A stretch of 47,629 nt of DNA from Achromobacter deleyi (GCF_902859705.1 NZ_CADIJO010000038.1:1-47629), one strand, 5' to 3'. Numbered from the stretch's first letter, positions 26,510-35,147 are shown. Notes: generated by a model from the sequence alone, not told the origin. Numbers and translations: made by a program.

Positions 26510-27373
26510 TCAGCCGGCTGCCGGCGCCATCTCCAGAAAGCGCGCGATAAGCTGCACCGGTTGGCGCTCGCGCAGGCAGTACAGGTATTCATGCATCACG
26601 ATGTCCGCGCCCTGGATGTCCAGCGCGACCAGATCGGGATGGGACGGAATTTCGCGCGACGGGATCAGGCTGATGCCCAGTTCGCACAGGATCGCCTGGC
26701 GGATCGATTCGCGGCTGCCGATCTCCAGCGTGCGCTTGACGCTGACGCCGGCGGCCTGCAGGGCGTCTTCCGTCAATTGGCGGGTCATCGAACCGGGCTC
26801 GCGCAGCAGCAGCGCGTGGTCGGCCAGGTCCGCCAGCGCCACCTGGCCGCGTCGGGCCAGCGGGTGGTCGCGGTGGGTGACCACGCGGATCGGGTCCGCC
26901 GCAATCAAGCGGCGATACAGATGCTTGTCATCCATCAGAAATGACGACGTGGCAATCTCGATGCGATAGTCATGCAGCGCCTGCAGCATGCTTTGCGAAT
27001 TGCCGATGGTCACCGTCAGGTCGATGCCCGGGTAGCGCTGGTTGTAGCGCCGCACGGTATCCATGATGTAGAAGGGGCCGGTGGCGCCGACTCGCAGATT
27101 GCCTTCGCGCAGGTCGCTGGCGTCGCGCAGCCGGAAATCGATCTCGGTTTCCTGCTGCACCAGCTTTTCCACCATGGGCATCAGGCTGTGGCCGGCGTCC
27201 GACAGGCGCATGCCGCGGCCCTGGCGGTGGAACAGTTCGACGCCATAGCGCGATTCCAACTGGCGCAGTTGCCCCGTCACCGTGGGTTGGCTCACGCCCA
27301 GCTGGGCGGCGGCCTTGGTGACGGTGCCGCAGCGAGCCACGGCATAGAAGGATTTCAGTTCGGCGACGAGCAC
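26510..27373 (-). CDS. LysR-family regulator of the aminoethylphosphonate cluster
   Basis: A LysR-type regulator of about 288 residues, whose helix-turn-helix is LKSFYAVARCGTVTKAAAQLGVSQPTVTGQLRQLES. Its position between a PhnZ-like gene and the divergent phnT transport operon fits the known AEP-associated LysR group. The frame is open up to ATG 27475, but family members begin only a few residues before the helix-turn-helix. The region above 27373 is AT-rich and contains palindromes, so I prefer GTG 27373. TTG 27409 or the ATGs at 27469 and 27475 remain possible, and no start has a convincing ribosome site. AEP or a pathway intermediate is the expected effector (inference). Confidence 0.82.
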   Translation of the reverse strand: MLVAELKSFYAVARCGTVTKAAAQLGVSQPTVTGQLRQLESRYGVELFHRQGRGMRLSDAGHSLMPMVEKLVQQETEIDFRLRDASDLREGNLRVGATGPFYIMDTVRRYNQRYPGIDLTVTIGNSQSMLQALHDYRIEIATSSFLMDDKHLYRRLIAADPIRVVTHRDHPLARRGQVALADLADHALLLREPGSMTRQLTEDALQAAGVSVKRTLEIGSRESIRQAILCELGISLIPSREIPSHPDLVALDIQGADIVMHEYLYCLRERQPVQLIARFLEMAPAAG

Positions 27374-27420
27374 GGTGTTCTGGGGCCTGGTAATGGACGC
27401 AATGCGCAAGACCGCCAGTA

Positions 27421-27476
27421 CACCAAAATAATTTGATGTTTTTATTACTGCATTTGCGCGAAGTGTCATAAACACT
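27421..27476. promoter_or_regulatory. Operator candidates between the LysR gene and phnT
   Basis: Two palindromes lie in this AT-rich stretch. CACCAAAATAATTTGATG (27421-27438) has seven of nine symmetric positions. AGTGT-N5-ACACT (27462-27476) is perfect in its arms. They are 24 bases apart and upstream of phnT (27523). Two sites between divergent genes suit a LysR activator that also represses its own gene. Confidence 0.45.
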
Positions 27477-27522
27477 CAATACGCCGCTTCCATACTGCCT
27501 TCGTTCCCAGACCGGAGGCACC

Positions 27523-28653
27523 ATGCCCCTACAGCCCCAACGCGATACAGACACTACTCCGACGGGCGCTTCGCCCCAGAGCGGAGCGCAGCGCGGGGGC
27601 TTTCTGTCGGTCAGCAACCTGGTCAAGCGGTTCGGCGCCCACACGGCGCTGTCTGATGTGTCCCTGGATATCCGGGCGGGCGAGCTGGTGTGCCTGCTGG
27701 GGCCGTCCGGCTGCGGCAAGACCACCTTGCTGCGCGCCATCGCCGGGCTGGAACGCCAGGACAGCGGCAAGATCCTGCTGTCCGGCCGCGATATTTCCCA
27801 TGCCGAGCCGCAAGAGCGCGACTACGGCATCCTGTTCCAGTCGTACGCGCTGTTTCCCAACCTGACCGTGGCCCAGAACGTGGCCTACGGCCTGAGCGGC
27901 AAGCGCGCCCACCGCAAGCACGTGGCCGACCGGGTCGAGGAAATGCTGACGCTGGTCGGCCTGGCCGGCGCGTCCAATAAGTATCCGGGGCAGATCTCCG
28001 GCGGCCAGCAGCAGCGCGTGGCGCTGGCCCGCGCGCTGGCCCCGTCGCCGTCGCTGTTGCTGCTGGACGAACCGATGTCGGCGCTGGACGCCCGGGTGCG
28101 CGAGCACCTGCGCATCGAATTGCGCGCCCTGCAAAAGCGCCTGTCGATCACCACGCTGATGGTGACGCACGACCAGGAAGAGGCCATGGTGATGGCCGAC
28201 CGCATCGCGGTCATGAATGGCGGCGTCATCGAGCAGTTCGGCACGCCGCGCGAACTGTATCGCCAGCCAGGTTCGGCCTTCATCGCCGATTTCGTCGGCG
28301 AGGCCAACTGGCTGCCGTTCGAACGCATCGACGCCCACCGTGCCCGGGTCGGCCGCCAGGAACTGGCGGTGGACGAGGCGCTGGAGCGCAACGTCGGCAA
28401 GCTGTTCGTGCGCCCCGAAGCGGTGCGCGTGAGCGTGGCGCGCCCCGAAGAACCCAACACCATGCTGGCCGACGTGCTGGACGGCGTGTTCCTGGGCCGC
28501 GGCTACCGCTTGGCGCTGCGCCTGGAAGGCGTGCCCGGCGCCACGGTGCATTCGATCGTATCCCCCGAAACCGGAGACGCCTTGCTGGGCCCTCACGCTG
28601 CCAGCCGTTGCTGGGTGGAGCTGCCGCGCCATGCGATTCGCGCCTACGCTTGA
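27523..28653 (+). CDS. phnT: 2-aminoethylphosphonate ABC transporter, ATP-binding protein
   Basis: A 376-residue ABC ATPase of the Pot/Fbp type. Walker A is GPSGCGKTT (60-68), with Q-loop FQSYALFPNLT, signature SGGQQQRVALARAL, Walker B LLLLDEPMSALD and switch VTHDQEEAM. A C-terminal regulatory TOBE-like region (about 280-376) follows. Best fit is the PhnT2-type ATPase of AEP importers, given the neighbours: LysR and PhnZ-like on one side, permease, phnX and binding protein on the other. ATG 27523 follows GGAGG (27514-27518). Its end overlaps the permease start by 23 bases, so the two are made in fixed ratio. Confidence 0.9.
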   Translation: MPLQPQRDTDTTPTGASPQSGAQRGGFLSVSNLVKRFGAHTALSDVSLDIRAGELVCLLGPSGCGKTTLLRAIAGLERQDSGKILLSGRDISHAEPQERDYGILFQSYALFPNLTVAQNVAYGLSGKRAHRKHVADRVEEMLTLVGLAGASNKYPGQISGGQQQRVALARALAPSPSLLLLDEPMSALDARVREHLRIELRALQKRLSITTLMVTHDQEEAMVMADRIAVMNGGVIEQFGTPRELYRQPGSAFIADFVGEANWLPFERIDAHRARVGRQELAVDEALERNVGKLFVRPEAVRVSVARPEEPNTMLADVLDGVFLGRGYRLALRLEGVPGATVHSIVSPETGDALLGPHAASRCWVELPRHAIRAYA

Positions 28654-30436
28654 TTCCGCCGTGCCCGCCAGCGCCCCCGCCGTGCCCGCGCCCGCCGCCG
28701 CCCCCGCTGTTCCTGCTGCTTTGGCCGCCGCCTCGCCGCTGGGCCGCCGGCCCCTGCCGGGCTGGATCGGCCGGTTGGGCCTGACGCTGGGGCAGGCCGC
28801 CCTGGCGCTGTTCCTGCTTTTGTTCCTGGCGTTGCCGCTGGCGGCCATCCTGGTCAAGTCCGTCACCGACGGCAATGGCGATTGGGCCGGCCTGTCGGTG
28901 GTGTTGGGCATCATCGGCGCCGATGGCTTTCTCGCCATGGTCGGGCGCAGCCTGACCGTGGGCGCGGTCACCATGATGCTGGTGGTGCCGTGCGCCTACG
29001 CCTTTGCCTATGCGCTGACCCGCAGCCGCATTCCCGGCAAGGGCCTCTTGCGCACCATCGCGTTGCTGCCGCTGCTGGCGCCGTCGCTGCTGCCCGGCAT
29101 TGCGCTGGTGTACCTGCTGGGCAACCAGGGCCTGCTCAAGGGCCTGTTCGGCGGGGCCACCATCTATGGCTTCTGGGGCATCGTGGCGGGCGAGGTCTTC
29201 TACACCTTTCCGCACGCCCTGATGATTTTGCTGACGGGCCTGACGCTGGCCGACGGCCGCCTGTACGACGCGGCGCGCGCCATGGGCGCGGGTTCGCTGC
29301 GCACCTTCATGACGGTCACGCTGCCCGGCACGCGCTATGCCGTGTTCTCGGCCTGCTGCGTGGTGTTCACGCTGACCGTCACCGACTTCGGCGTGCCCAA
29401 GGTAGTGGGCGGCGACTACAACGTGCTGGCGATGGAAGCCTACAAGGCCGTGGTCGGCCAGTTGAACTTCCCCAAGGGCGCCGCCATCGGCATCCTGCTG
29501 CTGTTGCCCGCGGTGCTGACCTTCGTGCTGGACCGCCGCCTGCGTGCCCGCCAGGGCGCCCAGATGAGTGGCCGCGCCCAGCCCTACGCGGCCGGCGTCA
29601 ACCGTCGGCGCGATGCGGCCTTCCTGCTGCTGGCCGGCGTCATGGCGGGTTTCCTGCTGCTGATCATCGGCGTGGCCGTGTGGGCCTCGTTCGTGAAGAT
29701 GTGGCCCTACAACCTGTCGATGTCACTGCGTTCGTACGACTTCGACAACATGGACGGCGGCGGCTGGCTGGCCTGGCGCAACAGTCTGGAACTGGCGTTC
29801 TGCACGGCCGTGCTGGGCACCGTGGTGGTGTTCCTGGGCGCCTGGATGATGGAAAAGGTGCCGGCCCGCGGCGCAGTGGCGCGCGGCCTGCGCGGCACCG
29901 TCGGCATGCTGGCGCTGATGCCGATGGCCGTGCCGGGCCTGGTGCTGGGCCTGGGCTACATCTTCTTCTTCAACAGCCCCGCCAATCCGCTGAACCTGCT
30001 GTACGGCACGATGCCGCTGCTGGTGCTGTGCACGGTGGTGCACTTCTATACCAGCGCCCACCTCACGGCCGCGACCGCGCTGAACGCGCTGGACCCGGAA
30101 TTCGAAGCCGCGTCCGCCTCGTTGAAAGTGCCGCGCCTGACCACGTTCGTCCGCGTGACGCTGCCGATGTGCCTGCCCGCCGCGCTGGATGTGGCGCGCT
30201 ACCTGTTCGTGTCCGCCATGACGACCGTGTCGGCCGTGGTGTTCCTGTACAGCCCGAACACGGTGCTGGCCGCCGTCGCGGTGCTGAACATGGACGACGC
30301 CGGCTTCATCGGCCCGGCCGCCGCCATGTGCACCGTGATCATGGCCAGCTCGGCGGTCGCGGCGCTGGCGTTGCACCTGGCCAGCCGTGCCCTGGTGGCG
30401 CGCAGCCAGGCCTGGCGCCGTCCCGCCGCCCTTTGA
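28631..30436 (+). CDS. 2-aminoethylphosphonate ABC transporter, fused permease
   Basis: A 601-residue inner-membrane permease holding two complete binding-protein-dependent transport domains in one chain, about 60-310 and 330-595. Each has its EAA-like loop facing the ATPase: the first around AARAMGAGSLRTFMTVTLPG, the second around EAASASLKVPRLTTFVRVTLPM. The fused form is known for AEP importers (PhnU2/TIGR03262) and also for ThiP and FbpB. The N-terminal 40 residues are an Ala/Pro-rich cytoplasmic leader. It overlaps phnT by 23 bases and precedes phnX by 26 bases. Confidence 0.88.
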   Translation: MRFAPTLDSAVPASAPAVPAPAAAPAVPAALAAASPLGRRPLPGWIGRLGLTLGQAALALFLLLFLALPLAAILVKSVTDGNGDWAGLSVVLGIIGADGFLAMVGRSLTVGAVTMMLVVPCAYAFAYALTRSRIPGKGLLRTIALLPLLAPSLLPGIALVYLLGNQGLLKGLFGGATIYGFWGIVAGEVFYTFPHALMILLTGLTLADGRLYDAARAMGAGSLRTFMTVTLPGTRYAVFSACCVVFTLTVTDFGVPKVVGGDYNVLAMEAYKAVVGQLNFPKGAAIGILLLLPAVLTFVLDRRLRARQGAQMSGRAQPYAAGVNRRRDAAFLLLAGVMAGFLLLIIGVAVWASFVKMWPYNLSMSLRSYDFDNMDGGGWLAWRNSLELAFCTAVLGTVVVFLGAWMMEKVPARGAVARGLRGTVGMLALMPMAVPGLVLGLGYIFFFNSPANPLNLLYGTMPLLVLCTVVHFYTSAHLTAATALNALDPEFEAASASLKVPRLTTFVRVTLPMCLPAALDVARYLFVSAMTTVSAVVFLYSPNTVLAAVAVLNMDDAGFIGPAAAMCTVIMASSAVAALALHLASRALVARSQAWRRPAAL

Positions 30437-30462
30437 TTGCCTATTTCTGAAGGAAGACCCTC

Positions 30463-31284
30463 ATGACTGTTTCGCCCTTGCCCGTCCGCCTGGAAGCGGT
30501 GATTTTCGACTGGGCCGGCACGCTGGTGGACTTCGGTTCTTTCGCGCCCACCAAAGTGTTCGTCGATGCCTTTGCGCAGTTCAGCATGGACGTGACGCTG
30601 GAGCAGGCCCGCGGGCCGATGGGCGTGGGCAAGTGGGACCACATCCGCGCCCTGTGCGACGAGCCCGTCATCGCCCAGCAGTATCAGGCCCAGTTCGGCC
30701 GCCTGCCGACCGATGACGACGTGACCGCCATCTACGAGCGCTTCCTGCCGATGCAGCTGGACAAGGTGGCTCAGTATTCGGCCGCCATCCCTGGCGCGGC
30801 CGAGCTGCTGCGCGCGCTGCGCCAGCGCGGCCTGAAGATCGGTTCGTGCTCGGGCTACCCCGCCAGCGTGATGCGCCGCGTGGTGGAACGCGCCGCGGGC
30901 GAAGGCCTGGAACCCGATTGCATCGTGGCCAGCGACGACGTGCCACGCGCCCGCCCGGCGCCCGCCATGGCGCTCAAGAACGTGGTGGAACTGGCCCTGT
31001 CCGACGTGGCTGGCTGCATCAAGGTCGACGACACCGCCCCCGGCATCGAAGAGGGCCGCCGCGCCGGTATGTGGACCGTCGGCCTGCTGCTGTCCGGCAA
31101 TGCCGCCGGCCTGACGCTGGATGAATACCTGAGCCTGGATGACGCCGGCCGCCAGCAGGCGCGCGAGCGCGCCAGCCAGGAACTGGCGCCTGCCGCCCCC
31201 CATTACCTGATCGACACCGTGGCGGACCTGCCCGGCGTCATCGCCGATATCGAGACCCGCCTGGCGGCGGGGCAGCGTCCCTGA
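30463..31284 (+). CDS. phnX: Phosphonoacetaldehyde hydrolase PhnX
   Basis: A 273-residue HAD-superfamily enzyme that cleaves the C-P bond of phosphonoacetaldehyde to acetaldehyde and phosphate. FDWAGTLVD (15-23) carries the nucleophile Asp16; the Ala in DWAGT is characteristic of PhnX. The Schiff-base Lys is in the cap domain motif GPMGVGKWDHIRAL (Lys57), which distinguishes it from ordinary phosphatases. KVDDTAPGIEEGRRAGMW gives the Mg ligands. It is third in the operon. The gene that usually supplies its substrate, the aminotransferase phnW, is absent, and a FAD oxidoreductase is present instead. It acts in the cytoplasm. Confidence 0.95.
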   Translation: MTVSPLPVRLEAVIFDWAGTLVDFGSFAPTKVFVDAFAQFSMDVTLEQARGPMGVGKWDHIRALCDEPVIAQQYQAQFGRLPTDDDVTAIYERFLPMQLDKVAQYSAAIPGAAELLRALRQRGLKIGSCSGYPASVMRRVVERAAGEGLEPDCIVASDDVPRARPAPAMALKNVVELALSDVAGCIKVDDTAPGIEEGRRAGMWTVGLLLSGNAAGLTLDEYLSLDDAGRQQARERASQELAPAAPHYLIDTVADLPGVIADIETRLAAGQRP

Positions 31285-31395
31285 GGCCGCCGCCGAACGA
31301 CCGTTGAACCCTTTTTCGCACTGCACCGCGGCTGGCATCGGCCCGCCGTGGCGACCCGACTCACGCTTTTTTCCGCTCACCCACGGAGTTTCCTC

Positions 31396-32418
31396 ATGAA
31401 TCGCTTCAAGCTGCTTGCACTGGCCGCCGCCCTGATGGGCACGATGGGCGCCGCTTCCGCCGAAACCTCGCTGACCGTCTACACGGCGCTGGAAGCGGAC
31501 CAGATCAAGGTCTACCAGGCCGCCTTCGAAAAGGCCAATCCCGACATCAAGATCCAGTGGGTCCGTGATTCCACCGGCATCATCACTGCCAAGCTGCTGG
31601 CCGAGAAGAACAACCCCAAGGCCGACGTGATCTGGGGCCTGGCCGGCACCTCGCTGGGCCTGATGGACAAGGAAGGCATGCTGCAGCCCTACGCCCCCAA
31701 GGGCCTGGACCAGATCGCCGCCAACATGCGTGATGCCAAGGCCGAGCCCACCTGGGTCGGCATGGACGGCTTTGCCGCCGCCATCTGCTTCAACACCGTC
31801 GAAGCCGAAAAGCAGAAGCTGCCCAAGCCCACCTCGTGGGAAGACCTGACCAAGCCGGTCTACGCCGGCAAGATCGTCATGCCGAACCCGGCCTCGTCGG
31901 GCACGGGCTTCCTGGACGTCAGCGCCTGGCTGCAGATCTTCGGTGAAGAGAAGGGCTGGGCCTACATGGACGCCCTGCACAAGAACATCGGTTCGTACAC
32001 GCACTCGGGTTCGAAGCCTTGCAACATGGCTGCCGCCGGCGAGTTCCCGATCGGCGTCTCGTTCGATTACCGCGCCGCCAAGCTGAAGGCCGACGGCGCT
32101 CCGGTCGAAGCCGTGTTCCCGTCGGAAGGCCTGGGCTGGGAAGTCGAAGCCACCGCCATCGTCAAGGGCACCAAGAACCTGGAAGCCGCGCGCAAGCTGG
32201 CTGACTTCTCGGCCAGCCGCGAAGCCAACGAGCTGTACAAGGCCAACTTCGCCGTGCTCGCGATTCCCTCGATCGCCACGTCCAACCCCAACCTGCCGGC
32301 CGATCTGACCAAGCGCATGATCAAGAACGACTTCGTCTGGGCTGCCACCAACCGCGAACGCATCATCGCCGAGTGGACCCGCCGCTACGACGGCAAGTCC
32401 GAGCCCAAGAAGAAGTAA
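31396..32418 (+). CDS. phnS: 2-aminoethylphosphonate ABC transporter, periplasmic binding protein
   Basis: A 340-residue extracellular solute-binding protein of the iron/AEP (Fbp-like) group. The start is ATG 31396, behind GGAG (31385-31388); upstream extension is unlikely. MNRFKLLALAAALMGTMGAASA is a clear signal peptide. The mature part opens ETSLTVYTALEADQIKVYQAAF and contains PNPASSGTGFLDVSAWLQ, typical of PhnS2-type AEP receptors, and GSYTHSGSKPCNMAAAGEFPIGVSFDYRA. Placement after phnX, 111 bases on, and before an intercistronic hairpin suggests raised expression relative to its neighbours. It completes the importer with phnT and the fused permease. Confidence 0.9.
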   Translation: MNRFKLLALAAALMGTMGAASAETSLTVYTALEADQIKVYQAAFEKANPDIKIQWVRDSTGIITAKLLAEKNNPKADVIWGLAGTSLGLMDKEGMLQPYAPKGLDQIAANMRDAKAEPTWVGMDGFAAAICFNTVEAEKQKLPKPTSWEDLTKPVYAGKIVMPNPASSGTGFLDVSAWLQIFGEEKGWAYMDALHKNIGSYTHSGSKPCNMAAAGEFPIGVSFDYRAAKLKADGAPVEAVFPSEGLGWEVEATAIVKGTKNLEAARKLADFSASREANELYKANFAVLAIPSIATSNPNLPADLTKRMIKNDFVWAATNRERIIAEWTRRYDGKSEPKKK

Positions 32419-32436
32419 GCCTTCGGGCCGCAAGCC

Positions 32437-32460
32437 GGGAAGCGCCCGCGGGCGCTTCCC
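32437..32460 (+). other. Perfect intercistronic hairpin after phnS
   Basis: GGGAAGCGCC (32437-32446) and GGCGCTTCCC (32451-32460) pair perfectly around CGCG. There is no T tract, so it is more likely an mRNA-stabilising stem for the binding-protein message than a full terminator. It lies 28 bases before the FAD oxidoreductase gene. Confidence 0.65.
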
Positions 32461-32488
32461 CCGCCAGTCTTCTCGCATTGCTATTCAG

Positions 32489-33619
32489 ATGAAAAAATTC
32501 GACGTAATCGTGGTCGGCGCGGGCATGCTCGGCATCGCGCACGCCTGGGCGGCCGCCAAGCGCGGCCTGTCCGTGGCCGTGATCGAGCGCAGCCGCCAGG
32601 CGCATGGCGCCACCATCCGCAACTTCGGCCAGGTCATCGTTACCGGCCAGGCGCCGGGCATGATGCTGTCGCATGCCCAGCAGGCGCGCGAGCTGTGGCT
32701 GGAACTGGCCGACAAGGCGCAGTTCCATGTTCGCGCCAACGGCGCGCTGGTGCTGGCGCGCAATGCCGACGAGGCCGAGGTGCTGGACGAATTCGCCCAG
32801 ACCCGCCTGCGCCAGGAAGGCTATCGCGCCGAACTGCTGTCGGGCCGCGAAGTGGCCAAGCTGTACGACGGCCAGTTGGCGCATCACTGCGCCGCGCTGC
32901 ATGGCCAGGACGACCTGCAGATCTATTCGCGTGAAGCGCTGCCCGCGATCACCCGCTACCTGGCCGAATCGCTGGGCGTGCAATTCATCACCGGCACGCT
33001 GGCGCGCGCCGTCGAGCAGGGGCAGGTCGCGACCACCGCGGGCGACTTCGCGGGCTCGCACGTGTTCGTCTGCCCGGGCCACGACTACCTGACGCTGCTG
33101 CCCGAGCACTTTGCGCCGCTGAACCTGGAAGTGACGCGCCTGCAGATGTTGCGCGCCGCCTTCGAGACGCGTCCCATGGCGCTGGACCGGCCGCTGCTGA
33201 CGGGCCTGTCCTGCGTGCACTACGGCGCGTTTTCCGACCTGCCGTCGGCGCTGGCGCTGCGCGACGTGATCCAGGCGCGCAGCCCCATGCTGCTGGAAAA
33301 CGGCATCCACCTGCTGATCAGCCCCACGCCGCATGGCGAGCTGATCATCGGCGATTCGCATCGCTATGGCCAGGACGCGTTTCCGTTCAATGACGAAGCC
33401 GTCGACGACGCCATGCTGGACCTGGCCTCGCAGGCGCTGGGCGCACGGCTGCGGGTGCTGGAGCGCTGGCAGGGCGTGTATGGCACGCACGGCCCGGCGC
33501 CGTTCTCGGTGCTGCCGGTGGACACGGCCACGACGGTGGCGGTGATGCATTCGGGCGTGGGCATGACGGTCGGGCTGGCCATCGGCGAGCGCACCGTGGC
33601 AGGCGTGCTGGGACGCTGA
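32489..33619 (+). CDS. FAD-dependent oxidoreductase of phosphonate catabolism
   Basis: A 376-residue protein of the glycine-oxidase-like DAO family and the TIGR03364 type that recurs in AEP clusters. The dinucleotide-binding motif VVGAGMLGIAHAWAAA is at the N-terminus, RNFGQVIVTGQAPG follows near residue 44, and the C-terminal FAD contact is HSGVGMTVGLAIGE. Published work on recurrent FAD enzymes in phosphonate clusters shows that they oxidise N-methyl-AEP, and some also AEP, to phosphonoacetaldehyde. As phnW is missing and phnX is present, this is the probable producer of the PhnX substrate here. It ends 52 bases before a strong terminator, which closes the AEP operon. Confidence 0.85.
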   Translation: MKKFDVIVVGAGMLGIAHAWAAAKRGLSVAVIERSRQAHGATIRNFGQVIVTGQAPGMMLSHAQQARELWLELADKAQFHVRANGALVLARNADEAEVLDEFAQTRLRQEGYRAELLSGREVAKLYDGQLAHHCAALHGQDDLQIYSREALPAITRYLAESLGVQFITGTLARAVEQGQVATTAGDFAGSHVFVCPGHDYLTLLPEHFAPLNLEVTRLQMLRAAFETRPMALDRPLLTGLSCVHYGAFSDLPSALALRDVIQARSPMLLENGIHLLISPTPHGELIIGDSHRYGQDAFPFNDEAVDDAMLDLASQALGARLRVLERWQGVYGTHGPAPFSVLPVDTATTVAVMHSGVGMTVGLAIGERTVAGVLGR

Positions 33620-33671
33620 CGCGATTGCCGGGCGGCGGCGCCAGCGGCCGCCCGAGACCTCGCCCCCAAAG

Positions 33672-33701
33672 AAAAGGCCTTGCGATCGCAAGGCCTTTTT
33701 T
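33672..33701. terminator. Bidirectional terminator closing the AEP operon
   Basis: AAAAGGCCTTGC (33672-33683) pairs perfectly with GCAAGGCCTTTT (33688-33699), loop GATC, then two further T's. It serves the FAD oxidoreductase gene and the convergent Rieske gene. Confidence 0.95.
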
Positions 33702-33715
33702 CATGAAGGGGGGCG

Positions 33716-34864
33716 TTACAGCCGTTCTTGCATGATGCGGCGATACCACTCGTGAAAGTGCTGCATGCCGTCTTCCATCGGCGACTGGTAGGGGCCGGTT
33801 TCGTTCACGCCGCGCAGCATCAGCGCCTTGCGGCCGGCGTCCATGCGTTCGGCGATCTCGTCGTCTTCGATGGCCGTTTCCATGTAGGCCGCGCGCTGCG
33901 CCTCGACGAACTCGCGCTCGAAGGCGGCGATTTCCTCGGGGTAGTAGAACTCGACCACGTTCACGGTTTCCTGCGGGCTCTTGGGGTAGAGCGTCGACAG
34001 CACCAGCACGTGCGGATAGAGCTCGATCATGTGGGTCGGGAAATACGTGACCCAGACCGCGCCGAAATCCGGGGCGTCGCCCTCGCGGAACGACAGCAGG
34101 CGATCGTGCCATTGCTTGTAGACGTCGGAACCCGGCTGCGCCAGCGCGTTGTGCACACCGACCTTCTGCAGGCTGTACCAGTCGTTGAACTCCCAGGTCA
34201 GGTCGTCGCACGTGACGAAGCGGCCCAGGCCCGGATGGAACGGGCCGACGTGGTAGTCCTCGAGATAGACCTCGATGAAGGTCTTCCAGTTGTAGTTGCA
34301 CTGGTGCACTTCGACGTGGTCCAGCACGTAGTCGCCGAAGTCGAACTCGGGCCGCGAGAACAGCGGCGCCATGTCGGCGGCCGGATCGCGCGGGCCTTCG
34401 AACAGCAGGCCGTGGCAATCGCGCAGGCGGAACTTCTGCAGATTCATGCAGGGCGTCGTGTCGAACTGCGGCGCGCCCAGCAGCTCACCCTGGCTGTTGT
34501 ACGTCCAGCGGTGCAGCGGGCAGACGATGTTGCCGCCGGTGGCCTTCAGGTTGCCGTGCGAATTGCAGGTGCCCGTGACGTCGCCGGCCTGGCCGCCCAG
34601 CATCAATGCCTGGCGGTGGCGGCAGACATTTGAGATGAGTTCAACGCCTTGCTGGTTGCGAACCAGCACGCGCCCTCCGCTTTCCTGGGCCAACGTACGC
34701 CAATCCCCGACGTCCGGCACCAGCTTCTGGTGGCCGACGTACTGCGAGGATTGCTTGAAAATGAGTTCTTGCTCGCGGGCAAAGAGGGCTTCGTCAAAAT
34801 AAGCACTGACGGGTAGCTGGGTGCGAGCTGGCACAACATGTGCCATCCGACCGATGTCGGTCAT
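33716..34864 (-). CDS. Rieske aromatic-ring-hydroxylating oxygenase, alpha subunit
   Basis: A 382-residue Rieske non-heme iron oxygenase. The N-terminal Rieske domain starts its ligand set with CRH in SNVCRHRQALM. Two C-x2-H motifs follow: CNSH, 16 residues on, and CPLHRWTY, 31 residues on. The second looks like the canonical CPxHxWxY, but the first has the canonical distance. The catalytic iron site is in EVYLEDYHVGPFHPG, with the final Asp further on. The substrate is unknown, and no reductase or ferredoxin gene is adjacent. ATG 34864 follows GAGGGAA on the minus strand. It is convergent with the AEP operon and separated from it by a terminator, so it need not take part in that pathway. Confidence 0.85.
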   Translation of the reverse strand: MTDIGRMAHVVPARTQLPVSAYFDEALFAREQELIFKQSSQYVGHQKLVPDVGDWRTLAQESGGRVLVRNQQGVELISNVCRHRQALMLGGQAGDVTGTCNSHGNLKATGGNIVCPLHRWTYNSQGELLGAPQFDTTPCMNLQKFRLRDCHGLLFEGPRDPAADMAPLFSRPEFDFGDYVLDHVEVHQCNYNWKTFIEVYLEDYHVGPFHPGLGRFVTCDDLTWEFNDWYSLQKVGVHNALAQPGSDVYKQWHDRLLSFREGDAPDFGAVWVTYFPTHMIELYPHVLVLSTLYPKSPQETVNVVEFYYPEEIAAFEREFVEAQRAAYMETAIEDDEIAERMDAGRKALMLRGVNETGPYQSPMEDGMQHFHEWYRRIMQERL

Positions 34865-35060
34865 GATTCCCTCCGCTCGGATGAATATTTCCCCCCAAAA
34901 GCCGCGCCCACATCGTTGGGTTCAATGCCGGTGGGCTGGCTGCCTTTGGCTGGATGCCCCTCATTGGGGGCGTCTTTCTCGGGGGCGGCCCGGCGATAAA
35001 AAGCCGGCACGGCTTGAGCTTGGGGCCGCAAATTGTACCCCAACCCCATCCCCCACGCCC

Positions 35061-35090
35061 GTGAAGATCGGTGAAGCTTAGTGAAGATCC
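35061..35090. repeat. Three tandem 10-bp repeats of GTGAAG
   Basis: GTGAAGATCG, GTGAAGCTTA and GTGAAGATCC follow one another with an exact 10-base period. They lie in the 283-base gap between the Rieske gene and the acyltransferase gene, about 200 bases upstream of the Rieske start. One-turn spacing puts all copies on the same DNA face, as in sites for multimeric regulators. The rest of the gap shows no gene. Confidence 0.5.
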
Positions 35091-35147
35091 GGGCGCGCCG
35101 ATTTGACCCTGCGCAAAAGCCGATTAACCCTACGCGGCATAGGTTTT

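Noticed and set aside
30199..32478. Open minus-strand frame of 759 codons across phnX and phnS
   Set aside because: Antisense shadow of three well-supported genes.
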